Positions 1-5,725 of a stretch of 6,534 bases of DNA are shown here, piece by piece. How positions within the stretch are numbered: the first letter of the stretch is position 1; every line of letters begins with the position of its first letter. The stretch is from NCBI GenBank assembly GCA_023249715.1, contig JAHFCA010000088.1, positions 1-6,534 of the forward strand. The letters run 5' to 3'. The stretch comes from Elusimicrobiota bacterium (GTDB taxonomy: Bacteria; Elusimicrobiota; Elusimicrobia; 2-02-FULL-39-32). A model generated the notes under the pieces. That model did not search any database. It was not told the DNA's origin and saw only the letters and a program-made list of their open reading frames with translations. Made by a program: the position numbers and the translations under genes.

Positions 1-1
1 T

Positions 2-118
2 GAAATAAGGTTGGAATCAGGAGGTGTCTTAAAATGGGACCCAAGTCGCCTTGCGGTTGCTAAATCAGTAAACCTTTTACTACCGAGGATAAACTCCTCG
101 GTAGTAAATTTAGATTAA
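2..118 (+). CDS. Possible C-terminal tail of an upstream gene (partial)
   Basis: The second reading frame is open from the left edge for 38 codons and stops at TAA 116-118, whose last A is the first base of the arsC start codon (TAATG). The same TAATG junction joins the last two genes of the window, and arsC has no visible Shine-Dalgarno site, so translational coupling would make sense. Codon-position composition looks mildly coding: G+C is higher at position 1 than at position 3. The tail includes GGVLKWDPSRLAVAK, which I do not recognise. Against it, the reading includes a perfect 14-bp hairpin, and 38 open codons can occur by chance. The rival reading is that the upstream gene ends at the TGA at 1-3 and this stretch is intergenic. 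Confidence 0.28.
   Translation, partial: EIRLESGGVLKWDPSRLAVAKSVNLLLPRINSSVVNLD
34..63 (+). CDS. Possible 9-codon leader ORF with a near-ideal ribosome binding site
   Basis: AGGAGGTG at 19-26 lies 7 nt before ATG 34, the best Shine-Dalgarno arrangement in the window. The ORF encodes only MGPKSPCGC before TAA at 61-63. It is in the same frame as arsC, and the 14-bp hairpin follows it. The Cys-Gly-Cys end is suggestive beside an arsenate reductase, since vicinal thiols bind arsenite, but nothing shows that it is translated. It may be a leader peptide, a chance AGGAGG inside the tail of the upstream gene, or a remnant start. Confidence 0.2.
   Translation: MGPKSPCGC
76..108 (+). terminator. Perfect 14-bp hairpin upstream of arsC
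   Basis: TTTACTACCGAGGA (76-89) and TCCTCGGTAGTAAA (95-108) are exact inverted complements separated by the 5-nt loop TAAAC. The run after the stem (TTTAGATT) is a poor U-tract, so this is not a textbook intrinsic terminator, though the stem strength fits termination of an upstream transcript. It ends only 9 nt before the arsC ATG and occupies the place of the ribosome binding site. It could therefore also act as a 5' leader structure, an mRNA-stability element or a dyad operator. Confidence 0.55.
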
Positions 119-543
119 TGAAGCTAATATTCAAACCCAAATTTTTGTTTGTCTGCTTAGGCAATTCTTGCCGAAGCCAAATGGCAGAAGGCTTTGCTAA
201 TTTTTTTGCCGGAGATAAAATAGAAGTGTTTAGTGCCGGGTCCCGCCCTTGCGGCTATGTCAACCCTGGAGCCATTGTGGTAATGAAAGAACTCGGCATC
301 GATATTACACGCCACCGCTCTAAAGGTCTTTCCCAAATTCCTCAAGAAAAGTATGAAGCAGTTGTAACCATGGGCTGCGGAGATGCATGCCCTCAGATTC
401 CCGCTCTTAAACGATGCGATTGGTCCATTCCAGATCCCCAAAGAATGGGACCCCAAGAATATCGCACCATTCGAGACCAAATTAAAGAAAAGGTTAAAGC
501 GCTTCTAGTAGAGACTCGTATTTTAGACCAAACGCCAGCTTAA
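118..543 (+). CDS. arsC: Arsenate reductase, thioredoxin-type (low-molecular-weight phosphatase fold)
   Basis: A 141-residue cytosolic enzyme expected to reduce arsenate to arsenite by a cysteine relay recharged by thioredoxin or a related thiol system. The phosphatase-type P-loop is CLGNSCRS at residues 13-20, with nucleophile Cys13 and Arg19. The acid is Asp106 in the IPDP motif. The TMGCGDACP stretch carries Cys87 and Cys91, which fit the resolving cysteines of the family and argue against an ordinary low-molecular-weight tyrosine phosphatase, which lacks that pair. Length is normal for the family. ATG 118 is the only good start: the frame is closed by TAA at 61-63 and has no upstream ATG, GTG or TTG. 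No Shine-Dalgarno site is visible. An arsenite exporter would be expected nearby but is not within the window; the MFS gene is on the other strand and cannot be assigned that role from sequence. Confidence 0.9.
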   Translation: MKLIFKPKFLFVCLGNSCRSQMAEGFANFFAGDKIEVFSAGSRPCGYVNPGAIVVMKELGIDITRHRSKGLSQIPQEKYEAVVTMGCGDACPQIPALKRCDWSIPDPQRMGPQEYRTIRDQIKEKVKALLVETRILDQTPA

Positions 544-568
544 ACTTTAAAGGTTTTAAGACAAACCG

Positions 569-1942
569 ATGGAACAACTCAGCCTATTTCCAACGATCCA
601 TAAAAGCTTCAAAATTAAAGAGATCATTAAACGCAATGGTCAGAGCGTTCTTTTTAATCCGGAAAAAATCACCGATGCCATCTATAAAGCGGCCGTTCAG
701 GTTGAAGGAAAAGATAGAGAACGGGCCGAATTTTTGACCAGAAAAATTTTGGCCTTAATGCATCAGATTTATCCGCAAGACGCGATTCCCATCGTTGAGG
801 AAGTCCAGGATTTAGTGGAGAAAGTTTTAATTGAGAACGGCCATACAAAGACGGCTAAAGCCTTTATCCTTTACCGGGCAGACCGAAAACGAATCCGAGA
901 ACATAAAGAACAGACCCTTGCAGTAGAAGATAATGTTCCCTATAAATTAATTTGGAAGATCTATTCCTGGAATGTGGACCATCACTGTCATACCATTGAA
1001 ACCCTCAATCATCAAATAAAATCCGGCCATTGGAAAAAAATTGTTTTAGAATCTGAAAAGGAATATCAATCACAAATCCGTAAAACAACTGATTCACTCT
1101 TAAAAAGAATTAAGGATTTACGGCTTTTTATTGTGGCAGGCCCCTCCAGTTCTGGAAAGACCACCACGACCTTAAAAATTGGGGAAGCGCTCCAGGAAAA
1201 AGGAATAGAATTTATCACACTTAACATGGATCACTATTTTAAAGATTTAGAAAAACATCCGGTCGATGTGTATGGAGATTACGATTTTGAAGGGCCGGAA
1301 GCTTTAGATTTAAATTTAATTTCCGAGCAACTGGAAGATTTATTAAAGGGAAAAAGCGTAAAAATCCCTTTCTTCAATTTTAAAACTGGAAAAAGATGCG
1401 GGACTTTAAAAAATTTATCGCTTAAAAAAAATCAGATTATTTTAATTGATTCGTTACACGGACTGCATCCACAACTCACGCACGCGATCCCGAAAGAACA
1501 AAAATATAAGTTCTATATTGAAGCGATTACGCAAATGAAGGATACCGAAGGAAACTTTGTCCGCTGGACGGACTTAAGAATGCTGCGGAGAATGATTCGG
1601 GATAATCATCAAAGAAATTATGAGTATGTAAAAACAGTGGGCCACTGGCACTATGTGAGACGGAGCGAAAAAAAGTATATTGTTCCCTATATTAAAAGCG
1701 CGGATACCGTATTTAACGGCTCTTTACCCTACGAACTTTCTGTGCATAAACTCTTTCTGGAAAAAGAATTTCCAAGAATAATTTCTAAATTTGAGAAAGA
1801 TCCTCGTAAGGTAGACGCCTTTATTCGAGCCAAACGCGTCTATCAGCTCTTGCAATCCTTGGAACCATTTCCAGATTTAGATTTTATACCCCGCAACTCC
1901 CACCTGCGGGAATTTATTGGTGGGGGAATTTACGCATACTAA
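569..1942 (+). CDS. ATP-cone domain fused to a uridine-kinase-like P-loop kinase
   Basis: A 457-residue cytosolic protein with two recognisable parts. Residues about 15-110 form an ATP-cone (IIKRNGQSVLFNPEKITDAI, then the HTKTAKAFILYRADR end), the ATP/dATP-sensing module best known from ribonucleotide reductases and NrdR. Residues about 183-400 form a phosphoribulokinase/uridine kinase-type domain: Walker A GPSSSGKT at 191-198, the substrate-region stretch DYDFEGPEALD at 237-247, PFFNFKTGKR at 267-276, and an Arg-rich lid region around 333-366. The position where uridine kinases usually have a V-E-G-(I/L)-H motif reads IDSLHG at 293-298, so Asp294 replaces the usual Glu. Residues 116-180 form a less characterised linker. 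The likely role is phosphorylation of a nucleoside or other small hydroxyl substrate under nucleotide control; the substrate cannot be read from sequence. It starts 25 nt after arsC, with only a weak AAAGG about 15 nt upstream. Confidence 0.85.
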   Translation: MEQLSLFPTIHKSFKIKEIIKRNGQSVLFNPEKITDAIYKAAVQVEGKDRERAEFLTRKILALMHQIYPQDAIPIVEEVQDLVEKVLIENGHTKTAKAFILYRADRKRIREHKEQTLAVEDNVPYKLIWKIYSWNVDHHCHTIETLNHQIKSGHWKKIVLESEKEYQSQIRKTTDSLLKRIKDLRLFIVAGPSSSGKTTTTLKIGEALQEKGIEFITLNMDHYFKDLEKHPVDVYGDYDFEGPEALDLNLISEQLEDLLKGKSVKIPFFNFKTGKRCGTLKNLSLKKNQIILIDSLHGLHPQLTHAIPKEQKYKFYIEAITQMKDTEGNFVRWTDLRMLRRMIRDNHQRNYEYVKTVGHWHYVRRSEKKYIVPYIKSADTVFNGSLPYELSVHKLFLEKEFPRIISKFEKDPRKVDAFIRAKRVYQLLQSLEPFPDLDFIPRNSHLREFIGGGIYAY

Positions 1943-1957
1943 TAGTGGAGGAATTTT

Positions 1958-2242
1958 ATGTCAAAACTTTTTAATACAGTCTATCATTCTAAGGGAGCTT
2001 TAAAAGAAGCCACGTTTGAAATTAAAGAGGGGAAGGTGTATACCACCCAGCACCATCCCGATGGTTTATACCCCAATGCTTGGTACGAAGTAAAAAATGG
2101 ATTTATTTATCCGACAGCAGACCATCCCCAAAAAGCTCCACCGAATCTACCATGGTATAAAATTGTGGAAAACGAAGTGTATCCCAATGTAGGCCATCCG
2201 CATGGGGAGCAGATTCTCCCTTGGTTTGAAATTCAAGACTGA
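1958..2242 (+). CDS. Small protein made of four short aromatic/His-Pro repeats, function unknown
   Basis: A 94-residue protein with no signal peptide or membrane segment, starting 15 nt after the kinase gene behind a clear GGAGG (1947-1951, 6-nt spacing). It consists of about four tandem units of 19-24 residues. Each unit has a Val/Ile-Tyr pair (8-9, 27-28, 50-51, 74-75), then His-Pro in units 2-4 (33-34, 56-57, 80-81), then an aromatic strand such as WYEV, WYKI or WFEI (42-45, 66-69, 89-92). The first unit is degenerate and lacks His-Pro. The pattern predicts a small all-beta protein, perhaps with four-fold pseudo-symmetry; that fold is inference. I do not recognise the family with confidence. 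Its position suggests cotranscription with the kinase, but no functional link is visible. Confidence 0.8.
   Translation: MSKLFNTVYHSKGALKEATFEIKEGKVYTTQHHPDGLYPNAWYEVKNGFIYPTADHPQKAPPNLPWYKIVENEVYPNVGHPHGEQILPWFEIQD
1978..2236 (+). repeat. Four-unit protein-level tandem repeat
   Basis: These bases encode units aligned on the Val/Ile-Tyr pair at residues 8, 27, 50 and 74, each ending in an aromatic-Glu/Lys-Val/Ile strand. Units 2-4 are well conserved (for example YPTADHP and YPNVGHP) while unit 1 is shorter. The similarity is clear in protein and weak in DNA, so the duplications are old. Confidence 0.7.
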
Positions 2243-2272
2243 CTCTTTTGCGCTGATTTATATCTATAAAAC

Positions 2273-2349
<77 letters not shown>

Positions 2350-2354
2350 AATCC

Positions 2355-2382
2355 AGTTTACTAAAATCTGAATGAATTTCAA
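2355..2382 (-). promoter_or_regulatory. Candidate promoter of the tRNA-fMet gene
   Basis: On the minus strand TTGAAA (complement of 2377-2382) and TAAACT (complement of 2355-2360) are separated by 16 nt, and the -10 box ends 5 nt before the mature tRNA 5' end. Matches to the sigma70 consensus are 5/6 and 4/6. The -35 box overlaps the TGA stop of the MFS gene (2379-2381). The distance is short for a transcript with a 5' leader, so transcription would start at or very near the mature end. Confidence 0.4.
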
Positions 2383-3548
2383 AGTGGAGAGTGATGGATC
2401 TTATGCCGTCGAATACTTATGTAGAGAGATAAATCATAGAGAGCTTTTAGGCTCCCGCCAATTAAAAAAGGAGTAGAGAGGCTCATACACTGTAAAATCC
2501 AGCCTGTTAAAGCGGGACTCACCGCTTGTGAGAGTGTGCGGCTCATGTTAGTTACGCTAGCGGCCTTTTCCCTTTCGCTATCTTCAACCGCTAACATTAA
2601 AAATGTTTGCCGAGTAGGAACATCGATCTGAGATAACAGATGGCGTAGGAACAGAAAAGTAATTGCCAGTGGAGCGGTAGGAGCAAAGCCTACTCCAATT
2701 AAAAGAAAATTAGAAATTAAATGAGAAAAAACCATAGCATTCACAAGACCTATTTTTTTAGATAAAGAAGGAGCCATTAGAAAAGAGAGCCCCGAAAGCA
2801 GTTGCGTTCCAAAAGAGATCCACCCCAAAGTATGAATTTTTAGATCAAACTTTTGTTGAAACCAATAAATCACGATACTTTGCAGAATAAATCCTCCCGC
2901 AAAAGAATCTAAAGCGAACAAGGTCGCTATTTTTCTAATTAAAGATTCATTATTTTTCTCGAGAACTTTAATTTCATTTTTTCTCATAAGACGTTCCGAC
3001 CCTAAAAAAGAATAAAGCAGCAACTGCACCAAAGACCCACATAAAAAGAGAATAAAAAACAATGTGCTTTTATTCCCGAATTGTCCCACAAAAGAAGCGC
3101 CCAAGGCAGCAGCCACATATCCCACTAAATTATAAAGGCTCATCGCAGTGGTCAATTTTTCTCGAGATACTTCCCTGGATAAAAGAACCTGTTCCAAAGA
3201 AAGAAAAGGACCTGTTTCTCCAGTACCTACCGCCAAGTTCCCTAACATCGCGGCAGCGATGACCCCAATTGGATTTTTAAACAAAAGAAAGAGTATGGCT
3301 GAAAAGAGTGTCATTAAAGACAGAGTTAAAAGGACGGGCTTTATCCCATATGTTTCTCCAGGTTGGCGAATCCCATAGGTAAAGGCGGCGCTGCAAAGAA
3401 GCGTTAGCGTAATCGCTATTCCCAAAACAGGCGCATCCGCTCCTAAAGAGGTTAAGTAGATGGGGAATAATACTCCCAAAAATCCATAAGAAAAAGTGCG
3501 GACAATTTTCGTTAAGAAAAGCAGGAACACATCCCGTTTCATACTCAC
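2379..3548 (-). CDS. Major facilitator superfamily (MFS) transporter, substrate unknown
   Basis: A 389-residue inner-membrane protein with about 12 predicted helices, roughly at residues 8-32, 40-60, 71-90, 93-115, 136-156, 160-183, 205-229, 238-259, 268-288, 291-312, 331-352 and 356-378. A charged cytoplasmic loop at 184-204 separates the two six-helix halves, as in MFS_1 proteins. Family-like signatures include GETGPFLSLEQ after helix 4 and SQIDVPTRQTF between helices 10 and 11. These resemble broadly distributed uncharacterised MFS exporters and do not identify a substrate. Translation may begin at ATG 3548 or at the third-codon ATG (3540-3542), which has GTGAG about 6 nt upstream. It is divergent from the M23 gene across 27 nt. 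A role in arsenic or drug efflux is possible but unsupported by sequence. Confidence 0.9.
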   Translation of the reverse strand: MSMKRDVFLLFLTKIVRTFSYGFLGVLFPIYLTSLGADAPVLGIAITLTLLCSAAFTYGIRQPGETYGIKPVLLTLSLMTLFSAILFLLFKNPIGVIAAAMLGNLAVGTGETGPFLSLEQVLLSREVSREKLTTAMSLYNLVGYVAAALGASFVGQFGNKSTLFFILFLCGSLVQLLLYSFLGSERLMRKNEIKVLEKNNESLIRKIATLFALDSFAGGFILQSIVIYWFQQKFDLKIHTLGWISFGTQLLSGLSFLMAPSLSKKIGLVNAMVFSHLISNFLLIGVGFAPTAPLAITFLFLRHLLSQIDVPTRQTFLMLAVEDSEREKAASVTNMSRTLSQAVSPALTGWILQCMSLSTPFLIGGSLKALYDLSLYISIRRHKIHHSPL

Positions 3549-3557
3549 AGTATCCGT

Positions 3558-3586
3558 ATGATAAAATAAACCATTATGGTTCGCAA
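3558..3586 (-). promoter_or_regulatory. Candidate promoter of the MFS gene, inside the divergent gap
   Basis: On the minus strand TTGCGA (complement of 3581-3586) and TATCAT (complement of 3558-3563) are separated by exactly 17 nt. The -35 box lies within the first codons of the M23 gene. Predicted transcription starts about 3-5 nt before ATG 3548, so the mRNA would be nearly leaderless, or would have a leader of about 10 nt if the third-codon ATG is used. On the opposite strand TATGAT (3557-3562) could serve the M23 gene but lacks a good -35 box. Confidence 0.4.
3569..3581. promoter_or_regulatory. 13-bp palindrome over the M23 start codon, candidate operator
   Basis: AACCAT-T-ATGGTT is a perfect 6-bp inverted repeat around a single base. 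It contains the M23 start codon (3576-3578) and falls between the -35 and -10 boxes of the candidate MFS promoter, where a bound repressor would block the polymerase. No regulator gene is in the window, and a palindrome of this size can occur by chance. Confidence 0.3.
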
Positions 3587-4436
3587 ACTTTTTATCTTTT
3601 TTGTGTTAGGGTATTCCACGCAAAGCTCCGCTTCTTCTATGAATGCTCTCAATCTTTCTACAGCAACCCAGCAAGGAAAAATAGCGTATCTCGAATTGGA
3701 AGGACTCCAATCTCACGACAAAACTAAGGTTCGGTTTTTAGAGAATGAGATTGCCTGCTACCCCAGAAGCACAAATTTAAACAAAAAAAAATGGAACTGT
3801 TTTATAGGCATTCCCGCGGACGCTCCAATCGGCATTCAGTCTCTTTCCCTTCTCATCAATGGCTCTACAGTCGCTACGCTTTCCGTTGATATCTCCTCTT
3901 GTTCTTTTCCCGTGGAAACGCTTTCATTAACCCAAGAAAAAAAATCTCTGTTTACACAAAAAGGACGGGATTTAGAACTTATAAAGATTAGGGCGGCATT
4001 AAAAACAGAAAGTGAAAAACGTTATTGGGAAAAAAAATTTATTTGGCCATTAAAGGGAAAATTTGAAAGCGATTATGGAGAAAAAAGAATGGTGGATGGG
4101 AAATTGCTGGCGGGCTATCACCGAGGGTTAGATATTGGCGCACCCCTAGGAACAATCATTAAAGCGATCCATCATGGGAAAGTGATTTTGGCGGCGCCCT
4201 TCATTGAAGAGGGGAATATGGTCATGATAGATCATGGACAAGGATTTATTAGCGCGTATTTACATCTTTCAAAAATTTTAGTTCACACAGGGGAGTTCAT
4301 TCATAAAGGGGACCCCATCGGGAAGGTGGGATCGACAGGGATTTCTACTTCCCCTCACCTCCATTTTGGCACGTATCTCCACTCGACTCCGGTGGACCCG
4401 CGTTATTTTCTTATATTTCCCTTCGAACCTTCTTGA
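3576..4436 (+). CDS. Exported M23 (LytM-type) zinc metallopeptidase
   Basis: A 286-residue protein expected to cut peptidoglycan cross-bridges or stem peptides in the periplasm. Residues 1 to about 20 form a Sec signal peptide (basic start, hydrophobic core, Ser/Ala-rich end). Residues about 30-110 form an N-terminal beta domain resembling the Ig-like M23 N-terminal module, with cysteines at 61, 75 and 109. Residues about 155-275 are the LytM domain with all active-site motifs: HRGLD gives zinc ligands His182 and Asp186, YLH gives His230, and HLHFG gives His261 and zinc ligand His263. It should therefore be catalytically active, unlike EnvC/NlpD-type activators that lack these residues. No Shine-Dalgarno site precedes ATG 3576; the start is chosen because the signal peptide begins there. 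Tracts of 9, 8 and 8 A occur at 3783-3791, 3937-3944 and 4030-4037. Confidence 0.92.
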   Translation: MVRKLFIFFVLGYSTQSSASSMNALNLSTATQQGKIAYLELEGLQSHDKTKVRFLENEIACYPRSTNLNKKKWNCFIGIPADAPIGIQSLSLLINGSTVATLSVDISSCSFPVETLSLTQEKKSLFTQKGRDLELIKIRAALKTESEKRYWEKKFIWPLKGKFESDYGEKRMVDGKLLAGYHRGLDIGAPLGTIIKAIHHGKVILAAPFIEEGNMVMIDHGQGFISAYLHLSKILVHTGEFIHKGDPIGKVGSTGISTSPHLHFGTYLHSTPVDPRYFLIFPFEPS

Positions 4437-4461
4437 CAGATGGTAGCTTCTCTGATAAAGT
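4433..4461 (+). promoter_or_regulatory. Candidate sigma70 promoter for the propeller/PorV pair
   Basis: A perfect consensus -35 box, TTGACA (4433-4438), is followed after 17 nt by TAAAGT (4456-4461, 4/6 matches to TATAAT). The -35 box contains the TGA stop of the M23 gene. Transcription would start near 4468, leaving a leader of about 13 nt before ATG 4481. This is the best promoter candidate in the window and suggests that the downstream pair can be expressed separately from the peptidase. Confidence 0.5.
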
Positions 4462-4480
4462 TATACCAAACTTTATTATT

Positions 4481-5725
4481 ATGAGAGCATACTCTTATCT
4501 CTTTTTGCTCTTTTCTTTTATTTCTCCTTCTCTCCTTTATGCAGACTGGACCCTGCAAACGAGCGGGGTTTCTACCGATTTAAATTCTGTTTTTTTTGTC
4601 AATACCAGCACGGGTTGGACTGCCGGAGCTTCTGGCGTAGTCTTAAAAACAGTAAACGGCGGCTCTTCTTGGACAGCTCAAACCAGCGGCACCTCCTCTA
4701 TTTTACGCGATATCAGTTTTATGGATACCTCTACTGGAATTGCCGTAGGCAACGACGGCGCCATTATAAAATCTACAGATTCTGGGCAGACATGGACTGC
4801 TGCCAATAGCGGTATCACCGATATCCTTTATAGCGTCTATATGGTGAATACCAGCACCTCTTACGCCGTGGGACAATTGGGACGAGTTCGGCTTACCACC
4901 AATGGCGGAACTACCTGGAGTAACGGAGCTCCCAATGGAAGCACATCGAACGACCTTAAAAGCGTTTTTTTTGTTAACACTTCTACTGGGTGGGCGGTAG
5001 GAAATTCTGGGACACTCCTCCGCACTTATGATAGTGGAACCAACTGGAATTCTCAAACCAGTGGCACTTCCGAAAATTTAACTAGCGTCTTTTTTATTGA
5101 CGTCTCCACAGGGTGGGTTACCGGCGCCAATGGGGTTATCCGTAAATCCACCGATAGCGGCACAACCTGGACAAGTGTTATCTCTACGGCCGCTAGCTTC
5201 AACAGCATTCACTTTGTGAGCACCCAAACAGGTTGGGCCGTGGGCAACTCCAGCGTTATTTTTAAATCTACTTCTAGCGGACAAAACTTCTTTGCAGAAC
5301 GGAGCACTGCGACAAGTAATCTCTTCGATGTCTATTTTCCCTCTTCCACGATTGGGTTTGCCGTGGGAGCGAGCGGCGTCATACTAAAAAACACGGTGAC
5401 TGATACTGCCACCAGTTCTAGCGGAGAAGCCCCTCAGGGATCCCTTAAAGCGATTGGAAATTTATTCGATCCCACTAAAAACGAATCTACCACCATTGAA
5501 TACAGCATTAAAAACGCAGGCAGCGTTACTATTCGAATCTATACGATGCAAGGAAAACTGGTTAAAGTTCTTGTGAATGGAGAAACTAAAGCGGCCGATA
5601 CGACCTTTACCACGACCTGGGACGGGAAAAACGAAAGTGGAGAAATTATCTCCAGCGGAATTTATTTAGTCCATATTAGTGGTCCAAAATTTTCCAAAAC
5701 TCAAAAAATTGCTGTCGTTGAATAA
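4481..5725 (+). CDS. Secreted seven-bladed YCF48-like beta-propeller with C-terminal FlgD-Ig/T9SS-like domain
   Basis: A 414-residue exported protein. Residues 1-21 are a Sec signal peptide with likely cleavage after LYA. Seven propeller blades of 40-43 residues begin at about 33, 74, 115, 158, 199, 239 and 280. Each contains a GWAVG-like strand and most contain an Asp-box-like turn such as STDSGTTW. The WTLQTSG at 23-29 matches the closing strand of a blade, predicting the usual velcro closure. A Ser/Thr-rich linker (306-320) leads to a FlgD-Ig-like domain at 323-414, with VTIRIYTMQGKLV, TTWDGKNESGE, SSGIYLVHIS and a TQKIAVV end, similar to C-terminal domains of T9SS-type cargo. The YCF48 resemblance does not imply photosynthesis. 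An in-frame TTG at 4433 overlaps the M23 stop, but ATG 4481 is preferred because the signal peptide starts exactly there. No Shine-Dalgarno site is seen. A binding role outside the cytoplasm is likely; the ligand is unknown. Confidence 0.9.
   Translation: MRAYSYLFLLFSFISPSLLYADWTLQTSGVSTDLNSVFFVNTSTGWTAGASGVVLKTVNGGSSWTAQTSGTSSILRDISFMDTSTGIAVGNDGAIIKSTDSGQTWTAANSGITDILYSVYMVNTSTSYAVGQLGRVRLTTNGGTTWSNGAPNGSTSNDLKSVFFVNTSTGWAVGNSGTLLRTYDSGTNWNSQTSGTSENLTSVFFIDVSTGWVTGANGVIRKSTDSGTTWTSVISTAASFNSIHFVSTQTGWAVGNSSVIFKSTSSGQNFFAERSTATSNLFDVYFPSSTIGFAVGASGVILKNTVTDTATSSSGEAPQGSLKAIGNLFDPTKNESTTIEYSIKNAGSVTIRIYTMQGKLVKVLVNGETKAADTTFTTTWDGKNESGEIISSGIYLVHISGPKFSKTQKIAVVE
4577..5395 (+). repeat. Seven tandem propeller-blade repeats
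   Basis: Blades start near bases 4577, 4700, 4823, 4952, 5075, 5195 and 5318, a spacing of 120-129 bases. They share a core of Ser-Val-Phe-Phe-Val, then Ser-Thr-Gly-Trp-Ala-Val-Gly, then an Asp-box-like turn ending in Thr-Trp. Blades 1 and 4 both encode Phe-Phe within an 8-T run (4590-4597 and 4965-4972). Blades 6 and 7 are the most diverged, and blade 7 is completed by the N-terminal strand. Confidence 0.85.

Noticed and set aside
157..480. 107-codon minus-strand ORF within arsC
   Set aside because: It is the antisense shadow of a well-supported arsC with conserved catalytic motifs; its own translation shows no recognisable domain.
1889..1910. CCCGCA/TGCGGG hairpin near the end of the kinase gene
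   Set aside because: The stem is only 6 bp with a 9-nt loop, lies inside the coding region and has no U-tract, so it is not a convincing terminator.
2243..2272. Possible terminator between the repeat protein and the tRNA gene
   Set aside because: The 30 nt are AT-rich but contain no stem of useful length on either strand.
3062..3378. Two plus-strand ORFs inside the MFS gene
   Set aside because: They lie opposite conserved transmembrane segments and have no domain, signal or ribosome-site support.
4433..4480. TTG at 4433 as the propeller start, giving a 16-residue N-terminal extension overlapping the M23 stop
   Set aside because: The extension is polar and would sit before a complete signal peptide that begins at ATG 4481. 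The TTG is better explained as part of the TTGACA -35 box.
4615..5284. Overlapping plus- and minus-strand ORFs inside the propeller gene
   Set aside because: The repeated, Ser/Thr/Gly-rich coding sequence creates long open shadows. None has independent support.
4481..5725. Photosystem II assembly factor Ycf48 as a functional assignment
   Set aside because: Only the propeller repeat resembles Ycf48. The FlgD-Ig tail, the PorV neighbour and the absence of any photosynthesis gene point to an extracytoplasmic binding protein.
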